A stretch of DNA of 64,000 bases from assembly GCA_026874595.1 (NCBI GenBank), contig CM049318.1, positions 49,318,750-49,382,749 on the forward strand, read 5' to 3'. The notes beneath the pieces were generated by a model. The model saw only the letters and a list, made by a program, of their open reading frames with translations. It was not told the DNA's origin and did no database searches. The position numbers were made by a program, and so were the translations under genes. This DNA comes from Sipunculus nudus. Its lineage: Eukaryota; Annelida; Sipuncula; Golfingiida; Sipunculidae. This document shows, piece by piece, positions 21,379 through 33,848 of the stretch (position 1 is its first letter; every line of letters starts with the position of its first letter).

Positions 21379-22117
21379 AGTAACTTGTTTCTTATTACAT
21401 TTTGTTTTTTTTTATGCACGTCTTAGAGTTTTCTTTAAGGACGAATGTATGTGGCCAGCCAGTTAAATTGACTGTTTAAAAAGAGCCTGGATGTTCTCAT
21501 CCCCAGCGGTGTTTGAGATATTGTTCTGTAGATTAATATTAGCCGATTCAAAAGTGGCTTTTTGTTACTGGGGGCTGAAAATAGTGTACCTTTTAATGTT
21601 ACAACATCATTTGAAAATGAATGAAAACTAAACAAATATGTATACCATCGGACACATCAAAGGTACCAGGTTTCAAATAATGTACACTTAATGGGGTCTT
21701 AAATGAATTTAAAGCACTTTTGAATTGAATTTAGATATAGCGGATTTAAACAATAATGATACTTTTTTGAATATCGCTAATTTGAAAACCTCACGAACAG
21801 TAGGCAAAACACGGTATTATTTTTCATGTTACTCTGTAGCGCTGGCTGTATGAAATATTTTTTTCATGTTTTATATGCAGCTATGGCTGTTTGATATATT
21901 ATTTATCACGTTTTCTACGCAGTTCTGACTGTAGGTTATCTTATTTGTCATGATTATCTGCACTGCTAGCTGCATGATACTCTACAGCTCCATTTAAAGA
22001 ATGATTTGCTCCTATACATTTGCTCATTGTCTAATTACCTAACTCGAAAGTTTTAGTAACAGACATCGGCAGACATGGGTATTTTTTTTACACAGCCGCT
22101 CTACCTTCATATACACG

Positions 22118-22328
22118 GACGGACAGAACTTAATAAGCTATTAAAGGAATTAATTCTAAGAATTCGGACATATTGGCTGAGGATGATAAATAATTTTATT
22201 CTACGAAATATAATGATAAATACTTATATACTTCGACAGAACCTTATAAGCTATTACAGGAACTAAATCTTAGAATTCGGACATATTGGCTAAGGATGCT
22301 AAAAAATTATATACTTCGAAATATATGA
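22118..22328 (+). repeat. Diverged ~115-bp tandem duplication
   Basis: Two copies share CAGAAC, TTATAAGCTATTA-like sequence, AGAATTCGGACATATTGGCT and the ending TACGAAATATA/TTCGAAATATA, at about 22129-22212 and 22238-22326. Confidence 0.7.
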
Positions 22329-22802
22329 TCCTGGGGCGGACAAGAGGTCGCTTCTCCGACCGGCACACAGGATGAATTTATCGGACCCTCAACAGCTTCA
22401 CCAGAGACCAGTCACGGGAATTTTTTTCCCACCCGCCATCCCCTTACAGGACCAGCAATTTATTATGTTACATATTTTTTTAAAAGAATTATATGGTGTT
22501 TACATAGGTTTTAATTAAAATTTTGTGCACACTGCATTTTACATCATGATGTATATTTTGCATATTGCATAATAATCGATGTCTTGTATAAGCGACATAT
22601 TGGATTTATTCTGTATACGTGCGACGTGTCATAAGGCCCACGTACACCTTCGCGGATCTGTCAGTGACTGGGCAAATTTAACTTGTTATATAATGTTACA
22701 TCGTGAGATACGATCTTTATTTCCCACTGTCATTATTGTCTTGATTGTAATAATCAGCAAACAGAGCTCGTCGTCCCAAGTGCAGTCGCTCATCTATAAA
22801 GG

Positions 22803-23532
22803 TCGGCATACACGTTGCGGCCTTACTCAACTCAACAGGTAAACAACTGTTTACGTGATTTGAGTCATGTCGCAATGTGTATGCGTGAAAACGACGTGAC
22901 TCAATTAACTCCAGACGAAAAAAAAAAATCGTTTCCAGTTGAGTCGCGTCGTTCAGAAGCACAGTCAGCAATTAATCATAGCTGCGTCTCTGACCACAGA
23001 ATTCTCCGGTCATGTTATCTTCGTGGCTAAATCATGGTGCTGAGGGAAACAATATTATATCACCTTAGCTCTGTGCGTGCATTCTTGTATACAGTAATAG
23101 ATAAGTATAGCCAGTGTCCCCGGTGCAATGGCAGCATAATGTCAATATGCTTCATGTTCTCGGATGAAGAGTATATAAAGTACATCACATGACATCAAAT
23201 AATATTGTTAAGACTTAAATTACGGTATACCAAACATAAATGATTCAGCTGTGGGATAGTGAAAATTTGAAAGGGCGTGCATTAGATAAAAACATGTATA
23301 CTGGTGAATAAAATGAAATGTATCAATAACTTTGCTTTCATATATGACACAAGTTTGTCACCATTTTTGTTGATTTGAATGTACCGCCTCAGCCGTCGAT
23401 CCTGTTAAGAGGAGTCGGGTCGTTATGTGTATGTACCCAAGTTGTCGTCCGACTGTTGGGTAAAAAGTGGGAGAAACTGTAGAAAACTTGAGTAAATCTA
23501 TGTAGTCGGGTCGGGTCGCATCGTGTATGCCT
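22803..23532. mobile_element. Possible MITE with imperfect inverted termini
   Basis: GGCATACACGTTGCGGCC at about 22804 pairs with the reverse complement of GTCGCATCGTGTATGCC near 23515-23531. Related words (GTCGCAATGTGTATGC at 22870, AGTCGGGTCGTTATGTGTAT at 23413) lie inside. No target duplication could be read and no transposase frame is present, so a nested or composite structure is possible. Confidence 0.4.
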
Positions 23533-24003
23533 GTGTAGCGATTTTAAGATTACATCCCCCCCCTTAAGATTACCCGCTCCAATTTCAGATTACCCCCCCC
23601 CCCCAAAAAAAAAAATGTTTACTTATGATTATTTAGATATTATCTTAAACGTTAACTTTAGTAACCTGACAACAAAAACAACAACAACAACTACTTCTAC
23701 TATTTATAATAATAACAATAGAAAAATAAACAATGATTATTATTATTATTAAATTGACATTATCACTGCAGCACAAAAGGTACAAAATATTCTCTCTCCG
23801 GTCTCATTATAAACACACCAACTATAAATGAAACATGCAGTCTTTCACATAAACTGATCTGATAATTACATCCATTACATAATTTAAATGTTATCTTTTG
23901 TGATCAAGAAATACGGCAACTGACAAGCATACTGCAACTATCTTCCTGGCTAGTTTTGGAAGGTCGTAGAAGTCAGACATTGGGTTTGTACATGGAAACA
24001 AGG

Positions 24004-24030
24004 GACCCATGGGTCACGGCGCTCAGCTGA
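24004..24030 (+). repeat. Short shared end motif, also at 47503
   Basis: GACCCATGGGTCACGGCG followed by CTCAGCTGA matches the left end of the 47.5-48.7 kb insert (GACCCATGGGTCATGACG, CTCAGCTG). It may be the remaining end of another copy of that element. Confidence 0.5.
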
Positions 24031-25263
24031 GGTTTGAAAAATTTTAGCAAATGCAAAATATGCTGATTTCTATTGTAATGTTTTTCATATGTGTAAGCAT
24101 ATGAGAAGCTAAGAGGAAATGGCCCTCCTAGCTAAGCTAATACTCTTACAAGACTGTCATGAAGAAATAGTAAAAAATTTGAGATACGGTGTTGTATATG
24201 AAGAATTTACAGATGAACAGGCAAGTGGACAGAATGGACTGATACCTTTATTTCACTTTCAGGGGAATAATGCTTTCAAGTTAATATTTAACCCTATTTT
24301 TAAGCATATCCACTATTCAATTAATCGTCTTGTATCAGATTCCTTTTTTAATTTATAGGTTTTATAAATTTGTAATAAAAAGATCTGATAAAATATCAAT
24401 TAAAATATCAGAATTGTAAGTTGCATCATTTTTTTATCCAGAGTGTAGCTGACATCAGGTCATATTATGCATACACATGTATTTTATTATTTTTAAATCA
24501 TCTCAGCTATAATTTATTACTGGAATTAATATTCAGTATCAGACCTGGTGAAGTTTTTACTCTTCTGAAGTATGGAATTCCTTATCTGATGAACATCCAC
24601 ACTTTCATAGCAATATACCACTTTGTGGACACAATAAAATGTGCACTTTATTCATTGTTACCCTGGAGGTACGATACAAAATCTAAAATGTAGCAAAAGC
24701 CTAGAATAAGAATGAATCAAATACATTTTTAACATTCATCTAATTTATGCACCATCCTGAGACGGGGGGGGGGGGGGGGTGTAGGGCAGAAGGGAAGCCA
24801 ATGCAAGCTGCCTGGATTGGGTTACATAACACAGGTGAAGGCTGTTAGGCGGGCTTGATGTAAACAACACATGACATGTTGTATGAAAACTTGAATTAAA
24901 GCTACTGTTTTCAATCAATTCCTTTGAAATTTCAGATTTAACAGATGGAATGATCATGTAAACATGCTGTGAAAATTAAATTAACAGTGCTTACAGGGAA
25001 AAAACGTGCCTTGGTCAAATTTGAGCAAAATTTAAGGTATTGATATTTATTTATGCTAGTAACTAACAAAAATTGCAAAATTCAGATCTAATTTTGGGTA
25101 TACAATTGAATCTTGATTAAATAAAGTTATATCCCTGAAAAAAAAGTCTCTAGCTTCAGCAATTCTCATGTTAAGTCAGTAAATATATTTCCTGATTTTT
25201 TACAATGTGCATAATGTTCTGGCCCATAACTTTTATTTATTACCCAATACTGATAAAATTTCT

Positions 25264-25314
<51 letters not shown>
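25264..25314. repeat. (TA)n microsatellite
   Basis: About 25 units of pure TA. Confidence 0.95.
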
Positions 25315-25321
<7 letters not shown>

Positions 25322-26224
25322 ATAAAGGAATATGTATATGAATTATGATCAAAAACATATACGTGGTTTTTATATTAGGCAGCCTTGAAGTTTAACAGTG
25401 GGTTTTTAATAGAAAATTAAAAAAAATAAAATAAAAAAACCGGTAAAGTTCGAACTAAGGAAATTTTGACCATTTTAAATAAAATAATTACATAAAAATC
25501 CTGTATTTTGTCATAGTGGAGGACTAATTTATACATACATTTATAAGTGTAATATGTATTTTTCATATTAATCTTTGGTGTAGTGAACCACTTGAATGGT
25601 TTTCTTTCTTTTATTTTAATTTTAATTAAATTTTAACATATTGAAATGTATTCATTTTTGTGGGCGTTTGTTTCAAAGCCATTAAACACTACTAAATTCT
25701 AATTTTATACTGCTGAAAACATCGGAAGACTTTACGTAGATGTAATACTACGTATAATCCTTACAATAACAATTAAAATTTCTTTAAATTTTTAGATAAA
25801 TTTCAAATGTCCTTAAAATTTCCTGTTAAACTCAGCAAGTTATGTTCTACATATAATTTAGATCAAGTGAGGAGATCCATAAGATACACTTGTCAAGTTA
25901 ATTAAAATGGGATGGGAGTAACGTTTTTTAGATAATACGTGATATGAAGTGGTTACGAACAGAGAGACACATGTACGGCCCGACGGAGCTTACCACTATA
26001 TCACCAGCCAGCGTGAGGACGTTCTTAATAAACATATCAGGAGTGGTGAGCTCCTACTTATCGAAAAAGTAATCATATTAGCTTGATCAGCGAGGGGGGG
26101 GGGGGTAATCTGAACATTAGGGGAAGGGGGTTAACCTGAAATCAGATTCAGGCTACCCCCGGGGGTAATCTGAAGTCTTTACAGGGCTGAAGAAAGAGCA
26201 AATTCTGGAGACCATCCTGATTTA

Positions 26225-26510
26225 CTCAAGGAAGATGGAATATTTTCTATGTGCATCCGTCGGTGGTATTATCGTAGTTAATAGCACATCAGGCCTCTTT
26301 ATAAAACAGGGTCTGGGTGTAGATAGGCGCTCTCTGAACGTTCTACGTAATGTTAGTATATGCCGCATCTTATGTTCTATTTGTCACGACAAACAATATT
26401 TTTCTTTTTCGATCATTGACATACTTGAAGCGGATTGCATCGCTGCCGGGCTTATTAGAGTGTTACTAATTATGTAGTTCTTGCCTAGGAGGTTGGGATG
26501 GTGTTATCAG
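26225..26510 (+). repeat. Dispersed repeat R1, plus copy
   Basis: Same family as 16395-16700 in the opposite orientation, without the internal duplication. The open frame at 26235-26477 lies within the repeat and is not supported as a gene. Confidence 0.7.
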
Positions 26511-27890
26511 TAGATATGTCTGTGGTGAGTTTCCACTTTGTGACATGCTTACATGTATTTATAATACATATATCTTACATGTATATCTTATAAGCTTCTT
26601 TGCTCAGGTATATGTTTGATATCTTCGGCTAAGGCTCAAACTCGTTTCAAACTTAAGACGTCCGCTCTAATGACGTATTTCCCTCTACTTTCTTGTGGAA
26701 TTATCGTATTCATGTACATAAAAAGTCAAAATGTTATTTTATTAAAATTTCTTAATTTGTTGATCTTTACCATGATGCAATAGACACACAGTGCCCTGTC
26801 AGATAATAGTTTAAAATACACAAAATGCAAATATACAACATACACATTAACAAGGAACAAACAAAACGAAAACAAATTCAGGCCTTTAACAAAATACAAC
26901 AAACATATATTGCTGATTTCTTCTAAGTTTCCTTGATCCAAATCTTGAATCGAATTTCATTTATCTTACATTTTTTCATGGCAATTTCTATTGTTGTATC
27001 ACTTGTATTCATGTTCATGATAACGTCTACTGTATAGTACTAATATTTTAGATATTTCATATTTAAATTTGCTATTTTAAATACATATAATACTTTTTGG
27101 GTCTTTTCATTAATAATTATTTTACTTTTCTTTTATTTATTCACTTTTAGCACGCCCTACATAACATGTTCCTCTGTATTAAATGCAGACATCCTGCAAA
27201 CATTTCTGAACAATATCTCAACCAAATGTTGGTTGACAGTACCTCCCATCCTCTACTCTATGGTAGATAATTTACAGTTTATCAATAATTCTTAATATCT
27301 CTAACTTTATATTAAAATGTAAGAAATAGAAGCAATATATATACACTGGGATTATTTTTTTTTGGTACTGGCTGAAACAATTAGAATACAATTTGAGTAC
27401 TACATTTTTCCCCCAAAGCGTAACATTTAACTTCATATTAACAACATGTTTCAGAAGTCTGTTTTATCTGTAAAATAAAACAAAGTTATCATTTTATGTT
27501 ATTTATTTGCTTGATTGTATTCCATACATTATCGTCTTCAGTATGTTCATCATGATCCAGGCACACAATACAGATGGCCGTGCCCATGTTCTGTAATTGT
27601 TTAAGACCCTCTTATTACATGACTGTTACCATTGCATTTTGAGATTATGCGTTCGTGCGGAACAGCCTGCAGTATATTTGAGTGATTTAGTCTGTGTGCA
27701 TATATATGTTGAATTAACACACACCACATTACAAGTCAAAAAATTTCTAACGTACCACGTTTTTATCAATGCGCGCATTAATTATGTACAATACTTACCA
27801 TGGTATCTGAATAAACACAGATGGATTTATTAGTACAGTGGCTATAAGCACTAGAATTGCTCACATTTTTGCAGAAAGCATAAAACTGTG
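26511..27890. other. AT-rich intergenic, no gene recognised
   Basis: No domain, splice signal pair or shared repeat was seen. Open frames are short and compositionally AT-driven. Confidence 0.45.
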
Positions 27891-27939
27891 ATATTGCTGC
27901 CCCTGGGAATAAAAAAAAAAAAAAAATAGACCCAAACAT

Positions 27940-27975
27940 TCGCACCCTCTGGTGGCCGCCATCTTGATTTTAAAT
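27940..27975. promoter_or_regulatory. CTCF-consensus-like site at palindrome edge
   Basis: The reverse complement of CACCCTCTGGTGGCC reads GGCCACCAGAGGGTG. It agrees with the CTCF core consensus at all but one position. It lies just outside the large palindrome. This is a sequence match only. Confidence 0.35.
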
Positions 27976-27999
27976 ATATGCTTTTTCCATATCTTTGGG

Positions 28000-30900
28000 G
28001 GACAAATGCGGTCGAGAATAATATTCAATCCTGTTTTGGGCTGCATATTAGAAAAAAATGCTTGATCCATGTACAAGGTTGTACCACTTTGTAATATATT
28101 AGCTGGTTTCCATGGCAACCTTGGTCAGTTATGCAAACACAATATTGATATCAAGGTATTTAAATAAATGGCCATAGCTCTTTTGAAATTTAACATAATT
28201 CTTTGACATAAACAAAAAACATACAGCAAAGTGAGAGGGAATTTTCACATTAAATGTTTTGTGACACAACACAATTCGCATACTCTGATATATGCAAAAA
28301 TGTGCAAATTTTCTTTTTTAAAATGACATTTATTTTACAAATTACATATATATTCAGAATCCTCTTAATCTTAATAATATGGCTTCATTTAGTTTATAAT
28401 TTATTCTCTTGAACGGGTACCTAAATAAAGAGTAAATGTATCAGTATTCCTCAATTGCAAATCTAATATTTGCATCTTAATGAATATGCATGAAGGCCTA
28501 CCGTAATGTCAACAAGAATACGGGCAGTCGACACGAGACTACGTGTATCCAGCAAATCAGAGGCAAAAGTAAAGTAAGACATGGAATGTCCTATCATGAA
28601 GTGATTTCGAATTTGTGGCACCAGTGATGCCAATTATCCTCCTTATATGTATACAATTTTCACAAAAAATAGATCTACAGATGGATACACCATGCAAGAT
28701 TTCAGGTCAAGACTACAATCCACTACTGAGAAAAAAGTACATCAATGCATTTCATAAAAACAGAACTGCAGGTGGCACTACCTGTCTGGTCTACAACAAA
28801 GCTATCCAAGACGGATAAAAATGCACAAATTTCAGACTGATACATCGATCTACTCCTTACATGAGCGATTGTTACCCAAAGCAAACAGACGGATGGACCC
28901 CACGCAAAAAAAAATTGCAGATGGCGCCACGAGTCTTGGGTACAAGATGGAGGTATTATAAAACACGCATAAAACATGCACGATTTCAGGCCAATACGGC
29001 AAATCGTTCCTGAGAAAAGGTCATTAATGTGTCCTGCGAAAACGGGAAGGTAAGTGGCGCCACTTGTTTGGTCTATGAGCTAAGTCCCCAAGATGGATGA
29101 ACATAACTAAATTCAGACAAATACATTGAACCACTACTGAGATATGAGCCATTTTCACCTTAAGCAAATGTAGGGATGGACGCCACAGAAAAACGATTAC
29201 AGATTGCGCCATTAGTCTTGAAGACGAGATGGAGGTATCCAAGATCTACGGACAGCCACAATTTCAAGCAAATACGGTAAATCACTCCTGAGACAAGGGC
29301 ATTTATTTGTTCTATAAAAACGGGAAGTTGGGTGACGCCATCCGTCTAGTCTACGGGAAAACTCCAAAATGGATGTACATGCCAAATTTCAGACTAATAT
29401 ATTGGACCACTCCTGAGATATGAGCAAAACTCCAAATGGATGTACATGCCAAATTTCAGACTAATATATTGGACCACTCCTGAGATATGAGCAATTTTCA
29501 AACATACGGATGAACGCCACACGAAAACTAAGACGAAAAAATGCCAAAAGCATGTATGAACGCCACTCTTAAAACGTGGTAGGTGGCGCCAATTGTCTCG
29601 AGTATGAGGTGGGGTGATCCAAAATCTATGGACATGCAAAATTTTAGCTCAATGAATTGAACAACTCCTTAAGTATGGGCTGTTTTTTTTAAAAGACACT
29701 CAGATTCATACTGCACCATAAAGACTCCAGGGGACGTCACCACATCTACATAGGTGAGCGAATAAGTATATCGGGTTTCGTAAAGATCGGTCCAAGGGTC
29801 TCAGAGGAGTTTTCCGGAAATGAACGCGGCGGCAGCAGAACCCGGTAAAAAATAATAATCGCAAATCTTTATTTCGGCGGATACAATTATCTAGACCTGC
29901 ATGTTATCGGTTTTATAGCACACGAGTCATCAATTATATTGAAGATTTTCTAAAAGTTGACCATTTCTAAAATAAAACTATTTTAATTCCAATAAGTGTA
30001 GTTAAATTACCATGTGGAAATTACATGAATGGTTTAAAAATATGCATATTTTGCCTAATTATACATAATATAGTAAAAATCGTGTAATATTATTCATTCT
30101 GGCCATCACAGGTCCTAAGAGGTTCGCTCCAATGTCTTAACGACAGGTTATGTCTTCTGGATTATTTCTTACCCAGTGCATATAAACCTGAAATCCAGAA
30201 GACTTAATAACAAACATATTCTTTTCATATGGATATCTTCATTCTCATTCAATAGACAATGCCACCAACAATGTCCTATCCTTGAAAACATAATCAATTA
30301 AAAGCAGATTAAAAAAAAAATTGAATTACAATTTTACAAAATGCATATTAATTAATAATATATTATCAATATGCAAATAGTGGATATGAACATCAGATCA
30401 TAAATTGGATTTTCTTATACATGTACCTCCCCATAAAAAAGTTAACGGCAACTGCCCCCTTTTTGTACCAGGAATCCCTGTGGCTGATAGACTAAATCCT
30501 GATCATTTTGACGGAGGCCCTGTGGTTGCAAGAATGAAGAATGTTACACTATATTATCTATATTTTGAATTATTATGCAAATTATGAATATTTTGTAAAT
30601 TATTCACGTAAATTTCAAATGGTTATTTAGCCACTGATTGGATTTTATTTATTTTTTATTGGTAGAAAATGGTCAGATGTGAAAAAAATCCTCAAACTTT
30701 AATTAATGACTAATGTGTCCTACAAAAACAATAACATGCAGGTCTAGATAACTGATATTACTGTAGCCCTTCATGCATATACATTAAGATGCAAATAGTT
30801 GATATGCAAATAAGGAACACGTACATATATTCTTTATTTATGTACCATTTTATGAGAATACCTTGTTAGATAAATGAAGCTATATAATTAAGATTAAGAG

Positions 30901-31235
30901 GATTCAGAATACATGAAATAGTAGTAAAAATTTCATTTAACACGTAAATTTGCATATTTTTACATATATCAGACTAAGCAAATTATTTTGTGTCAGAAAT
31001 CATTTAATATGACAAAATCTTCTTAATTAGCTGTATTATGTTGTTAATTTCAGATTCTTTTGTTTGACGTCTGCACAGTTTTGGCCATGTATTTAGATAC
31101 CTTGATATAAGTTATGTGATTGCATAAATAACCAAGGTTGCAATGGAAAGCACCTCATATTTTACATAAAAATACTATCCTTGTACTTTAATCAAGCATT
31201 TTTCTAATTAGGAGCCCAAAATATGTTTGAATAAC
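28000..31235. repeat. Large imperfect palindrome (foldback), ~3.2 kb
   Basis: The right arm, 30515-31235, matches in reverse complement two left segments: 28000-28510 (outer) and about 29880-30110 (inner). Landmarks are TAAATACCTTGATAT...CCAAGGTTGC (28106-28164 against 31091-31153), AAGATTAAGAGGATTC (30891 against 28357-28372) and TATCTAGACCTGCATGTTAT (29887-29906 against the reverse of 30734-30753). Arms are roughly 70% identical by eye. The loop is about 30110-30515. Between the two left segments sits the tandem array at 28.5-29.85 kb, so the left arm is split by it. No coding region is seen. Confidence 0.75.
28600..29850 (+). repeat. Tandem array of alternating ~150-bp half-units
   Basis: Phrases such as CAAATTTCAGACTAATA, CACTCCTGAGATATGAGC, GATGGATGTACATGCC, AACGGGAAG and GGCGCCAC recur with an overall period near 300 bp, as two alternating half-units. 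A recent exact tandem copy of about 66 bp is present at 29365-29490. Long minus-strand frames here mirror the repeats and are not genes. Confidence 0.75.
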
Positions 31236-31964
31236 ATCTTGCCAGCAGTTGCCCCTCTTTTAGTGCTGACCGATCATGTTTTAGGACTGCCTGACTGAAA
31301 AGTAACTTTATAGATGTAGAAAAATGCATATTTTATCGCCCATATTCAAAATCAAGAATTTTTGGGTATTTTTTTAAAGTTCTTTAAATCTTAGCCACTG
31401 AATTATTTAAGACACACTGTTTTGTAATGTTTGATTTTTTTAGTGATGTGATCTAAGTAGATACTACTATAGTTCTATTAAACCAGCCTTGTGAAATTAT
31501 TTAGATATAAGTAGAGGCAGTCCTGTAGCAAAGTAGAAGAAAATGCATTTGTGCAATATACAGACGAATACTGCCATTCGTGTGAAACAGGAAAAACGTG
31601 ACAGACCTGCAGACAAGATCTATTTTTGGTTTACTGGCACTGATCTGTCGTCGGGACATGTTCGCGTGACTTCGACCAAGGTTTGTCCAGACCAGGTGTT
31701 CCATGGTGCTGAGTGCACCCGCTGGATATACTGGGTTACTTTTTAATAGATTGACTTGCGACTTGCGACTCCCAAAACCATGGAAAATAACCGGAAATCA
31801 ATGGAAAATATGAACCTTCTAGCACACTCGTGGCATATGAATGAAGACACTTCAAGACTGAAAAAAGGTATTTCCTAAGCATGGCTATGAGGAGTTTCAT
31901 GACAACGCTTACTGCAACCGTCAATTATAATGAGGATCTGGTTCACATCGAACGTTTTTTTTTG
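31236..31964. other. Spacer downstream of the glycosyltransferase gene
   Basis: Probably includes its 3' UTR near 31964. Open frames on both strands at 31501-31746 overlap each other and have no recognisable domain. A clear AATAAA for the gene was not identified. Confidence 0.4.
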
Positions 31965-33341
31965 TCAAATAATACTGAAGTACATCGAATGGAACCGTAT
32001 GACGGAGAATGAATCATAGCTGGCACACAAGTTAAGGACTTCCTGTGTATCTGGCCCCTTGGCTTCCCCTTTCGGAGAGAAGACGACAGTGTGTCTCACG
32101 GCTAAGAAACGACTTTTTGTCTCCTGTGTTGATATTGCTAAAGGTTTACTTTGAGAACGTTTAACAATATCTGGAACTTTTGGATTTTTCAAAAATCGAT
32201 GTTCCCTATAAACATCTTTATAAAGCTTATCGAACTTTTCAATGTCACGAACTTGGTCAAAAGGGCAAATTCTCGTCGTCTCCTGTGGACAACGAAAGGA
32301 AGGAAGAATTAAAGTTCTGTTGAGGAGTTTAGCAACTTTAATTGCTGTATTTAAAGAACTGTTTTCGAGCTTAGCGAAGTCTTCCCACGGGTTGTCGTAC
32401 GTTACGTACTTTCTGGTTGCACTGCTGTAGTATTTGTTCTGATCTAATAACCAGGCACCGAGTTCTTTGGCTCTGTATCGTTTTCGTGCGAGACCAATGC
32501 TCCAGTTATTATGAAAAACTACGACTTTCTTGATATCGTATTCATGAATATTTATCCTGCCTTTATCAATCAGGAAACCATTAGCAAATAGTTCATATGA
32601 AAGCATGTTATATTTGATTTCTTTTTTATTCTTGGAAGTCCTCATCAGTTTATTAAAGACGGCTTGGTCCCACAGGTGGCTGCTCTTTTCCATTATACCA
32701 TTCATCTTATTTAGGAAATTTACGCTGTTTGACACAGGGCGGAAGAAAATGAACCCTACACAAGCACCCGCTGTTTTAAAAACCGTATCCATTCCGATTT
32801 CAAAATCACAGTCATGGCACTTAAAATATGGGTATGGATCTCGAGCGAAAAACACATCCAAGTCGCAAAGTAAGACTGAGTAACCAAGCTTCAGTAGTTT
32901 ATTGGTCATAACAAATTTGACTGCTCCTTTCCGTAAAAACCCAGCCGAGAGAAATTTGTCTTCCGTTTTCGCAATTTTATCGTATCCGTTTATATAATGA
33001 CTGGGATATCCAGCGCGAGCGAGGATGGTTTGCGTCGTATTTGACAAAGCGATTGGTAAAAGATTGTGTAATCCCACTGTTTTTGCCGATTCTGCAAAGT
33101 TTAAGAACATTTCTACGTACGAATCATCCACGACAACTATGATGACACTCTTACCATGGGGGGTACTTCTGGCCACCCGATAGCTTAACGATTGAAGCTC
33201 ATTTTTTCCTGGAAGCTCGGTTGATAACGGAATCCATGTTGATCTTTGGGGTTTTGGGAATGTTGAAAAGAACACAAGGTAAATTATGGCAGTGATCATT
33301 GTCAATCCGGCGGTCAACGGTGCTCTTTTGGACATCGCCAT
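31965..33341 (-). CDS. Golgi-type glycosyltransferase, Nucleotid_trans (GT77-like)
   Basis: This intronless frame of 458 codons starts at the ATG at 33341; the frame is open slightly further upstream but without an ATG. Residues about 7-27 form one hydrophobic segment (LTAGLTMITAIIYLVFF), preceded by Lys/Arg, as in type II Golgi membrane proteins. A stem follows. The catalytic domain carries VIIVVVDDSY, then GYSVLLCDLDVFFARDPYPY with the DLD metal- and nucleotide-sugar-binding motif at about residues 160-162, and HLWDQAVFN. This pattern fits the nucleotide-diphospho-sugar transferase family (PF03407, CAZy GT77-like). The C-terminal third (LLNRTLILPSF, then ICPFDQV) resembles the second region of XEG113-type members. 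The donor and acceptor cannot be read from sequence. No frameshift or stop is seen. Single-exon copies of such genes can arise by retroposition, but this frame looks functional. Confidence 0.85.
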   Translation of the reverse strand: MAMSKRAPLTAGLTMITAIIYLVFFSTFPKPQRSTWIPLSTELPGKNELQSLSYRVARSTPHGKSVIIVVVDDSYVEMFLNFAESAKTVGLHNLLPIALSNTTQTILARAGYPSHYINGYDKIAKTEDKFLSAGFLRKGAVKFVMTNKLLKLGYSVLLCDLDVFFARDPYPYFKCHDCDFEIGMDTVFKTAGACVGFIFFRPVSNSVNFLNKMNGIMEKSSHLWDQAVFNKLMRTSKNKKEIKYNMLSYELFANGFLIDKGRINIHEYDIKKVVVFHNNWSIGLARKRYRAKELGAWLLDQNKYYSSATRKYVTYDNPWEDFAKLENSSLNTAIKVAKLLNRTLILPSFRCPQETTRICPFDQVRDIEKFDKLYKDVYREHRFLKNPKVPDIVKRSQSKPLAISTQETKSRFLAVRHTVVFSPKGEAKGPDTQEVLNLCASYDSFSVIRFHSMYFSII

Positions 33342-33848
33342 CCGTGATGATGTTGTGTATACGTCCAGCCTGTCGAGTGTCACGGATGTGTTCCTTCTGT
33401 TTATTCAGATTAATTCCTCAGCTGGAAAATAGTATGATACATATTAACATAATCACAGGTTTACCGTGAACACTTGTACGTATAAAGTGACGTCAATAAT
33501 AACTACTATATGTTTCCATAAACAAAAATTTGTCTACAATCAGCTGGTCATAAAGATTAAATAAGAGGTCTATGGCATCTAAATATGGTTTCGGCCGCCA
33601 ATATAATTACTTTGAAGGCTAAATTAAATTTGCAGTCATCCAGAAGGCGACCTCATCCCATCATAAAGCTGCCCAACTAGCAATACATTAGGCTCCATCT
33701 AATATATAAACGGATACACACAAATCTACAACCTTCAGCGCAACTTAATATAACGTGCTTGTTATGCCAGTGTTTGGCCTGACATTAATATGACCCCTTG
33801 ACATATATTTATTTCTAACACGATAGTGCAATGTACCCGCATATGTGT
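33342..33848. promoter_or_regulatory. Upstream region of the glycosyltransferase gene
   Basis: Presumed 5' UTR and promoter on the minus strand. A possible 3' splice site (CTATTTTCCAG, about 33422-33432) suggests a non-coding leader exon further upstream. The solo LTR at 33849 lies about 0.5 kb upstream of the start codon and could contribute promoter sequence, though its own TATA box points the other way. Confidence 0.3.

Larger units (their letters stand above)
23536..26190. mobile_element. Probable DNA transposon with C/G-tract inverted ends
   Basis: The left end has AAGATTACATCCCCCCCC, AGATTACCCGC and CAGATTACCCCCCC (23552-23603). The right end has mirrored GGGGGTAATCTGAAC, GGGGGTTAACCTGAA and GGGGGTAATCTGAAG (26098-26177). 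Repeated GATTACCCCC modules in opposite orientation at the two ends, about 2.6 kb apart, suggest terminal and subterminal repeats. The interior is AT-rich, with open frames at 24119-24358 and 24421-24693 that show no transposase signature, so it would be non-autonomous. G/C runs inside (24767-24779) may be part of it. Confidence 0.45.

Noticed and set aside
28723-29639. Serial minus-strand frames with similar peptides
   Set aside because: The similarity comes from the tandem DNA repeats, and the frames are broken by stops in each unit.
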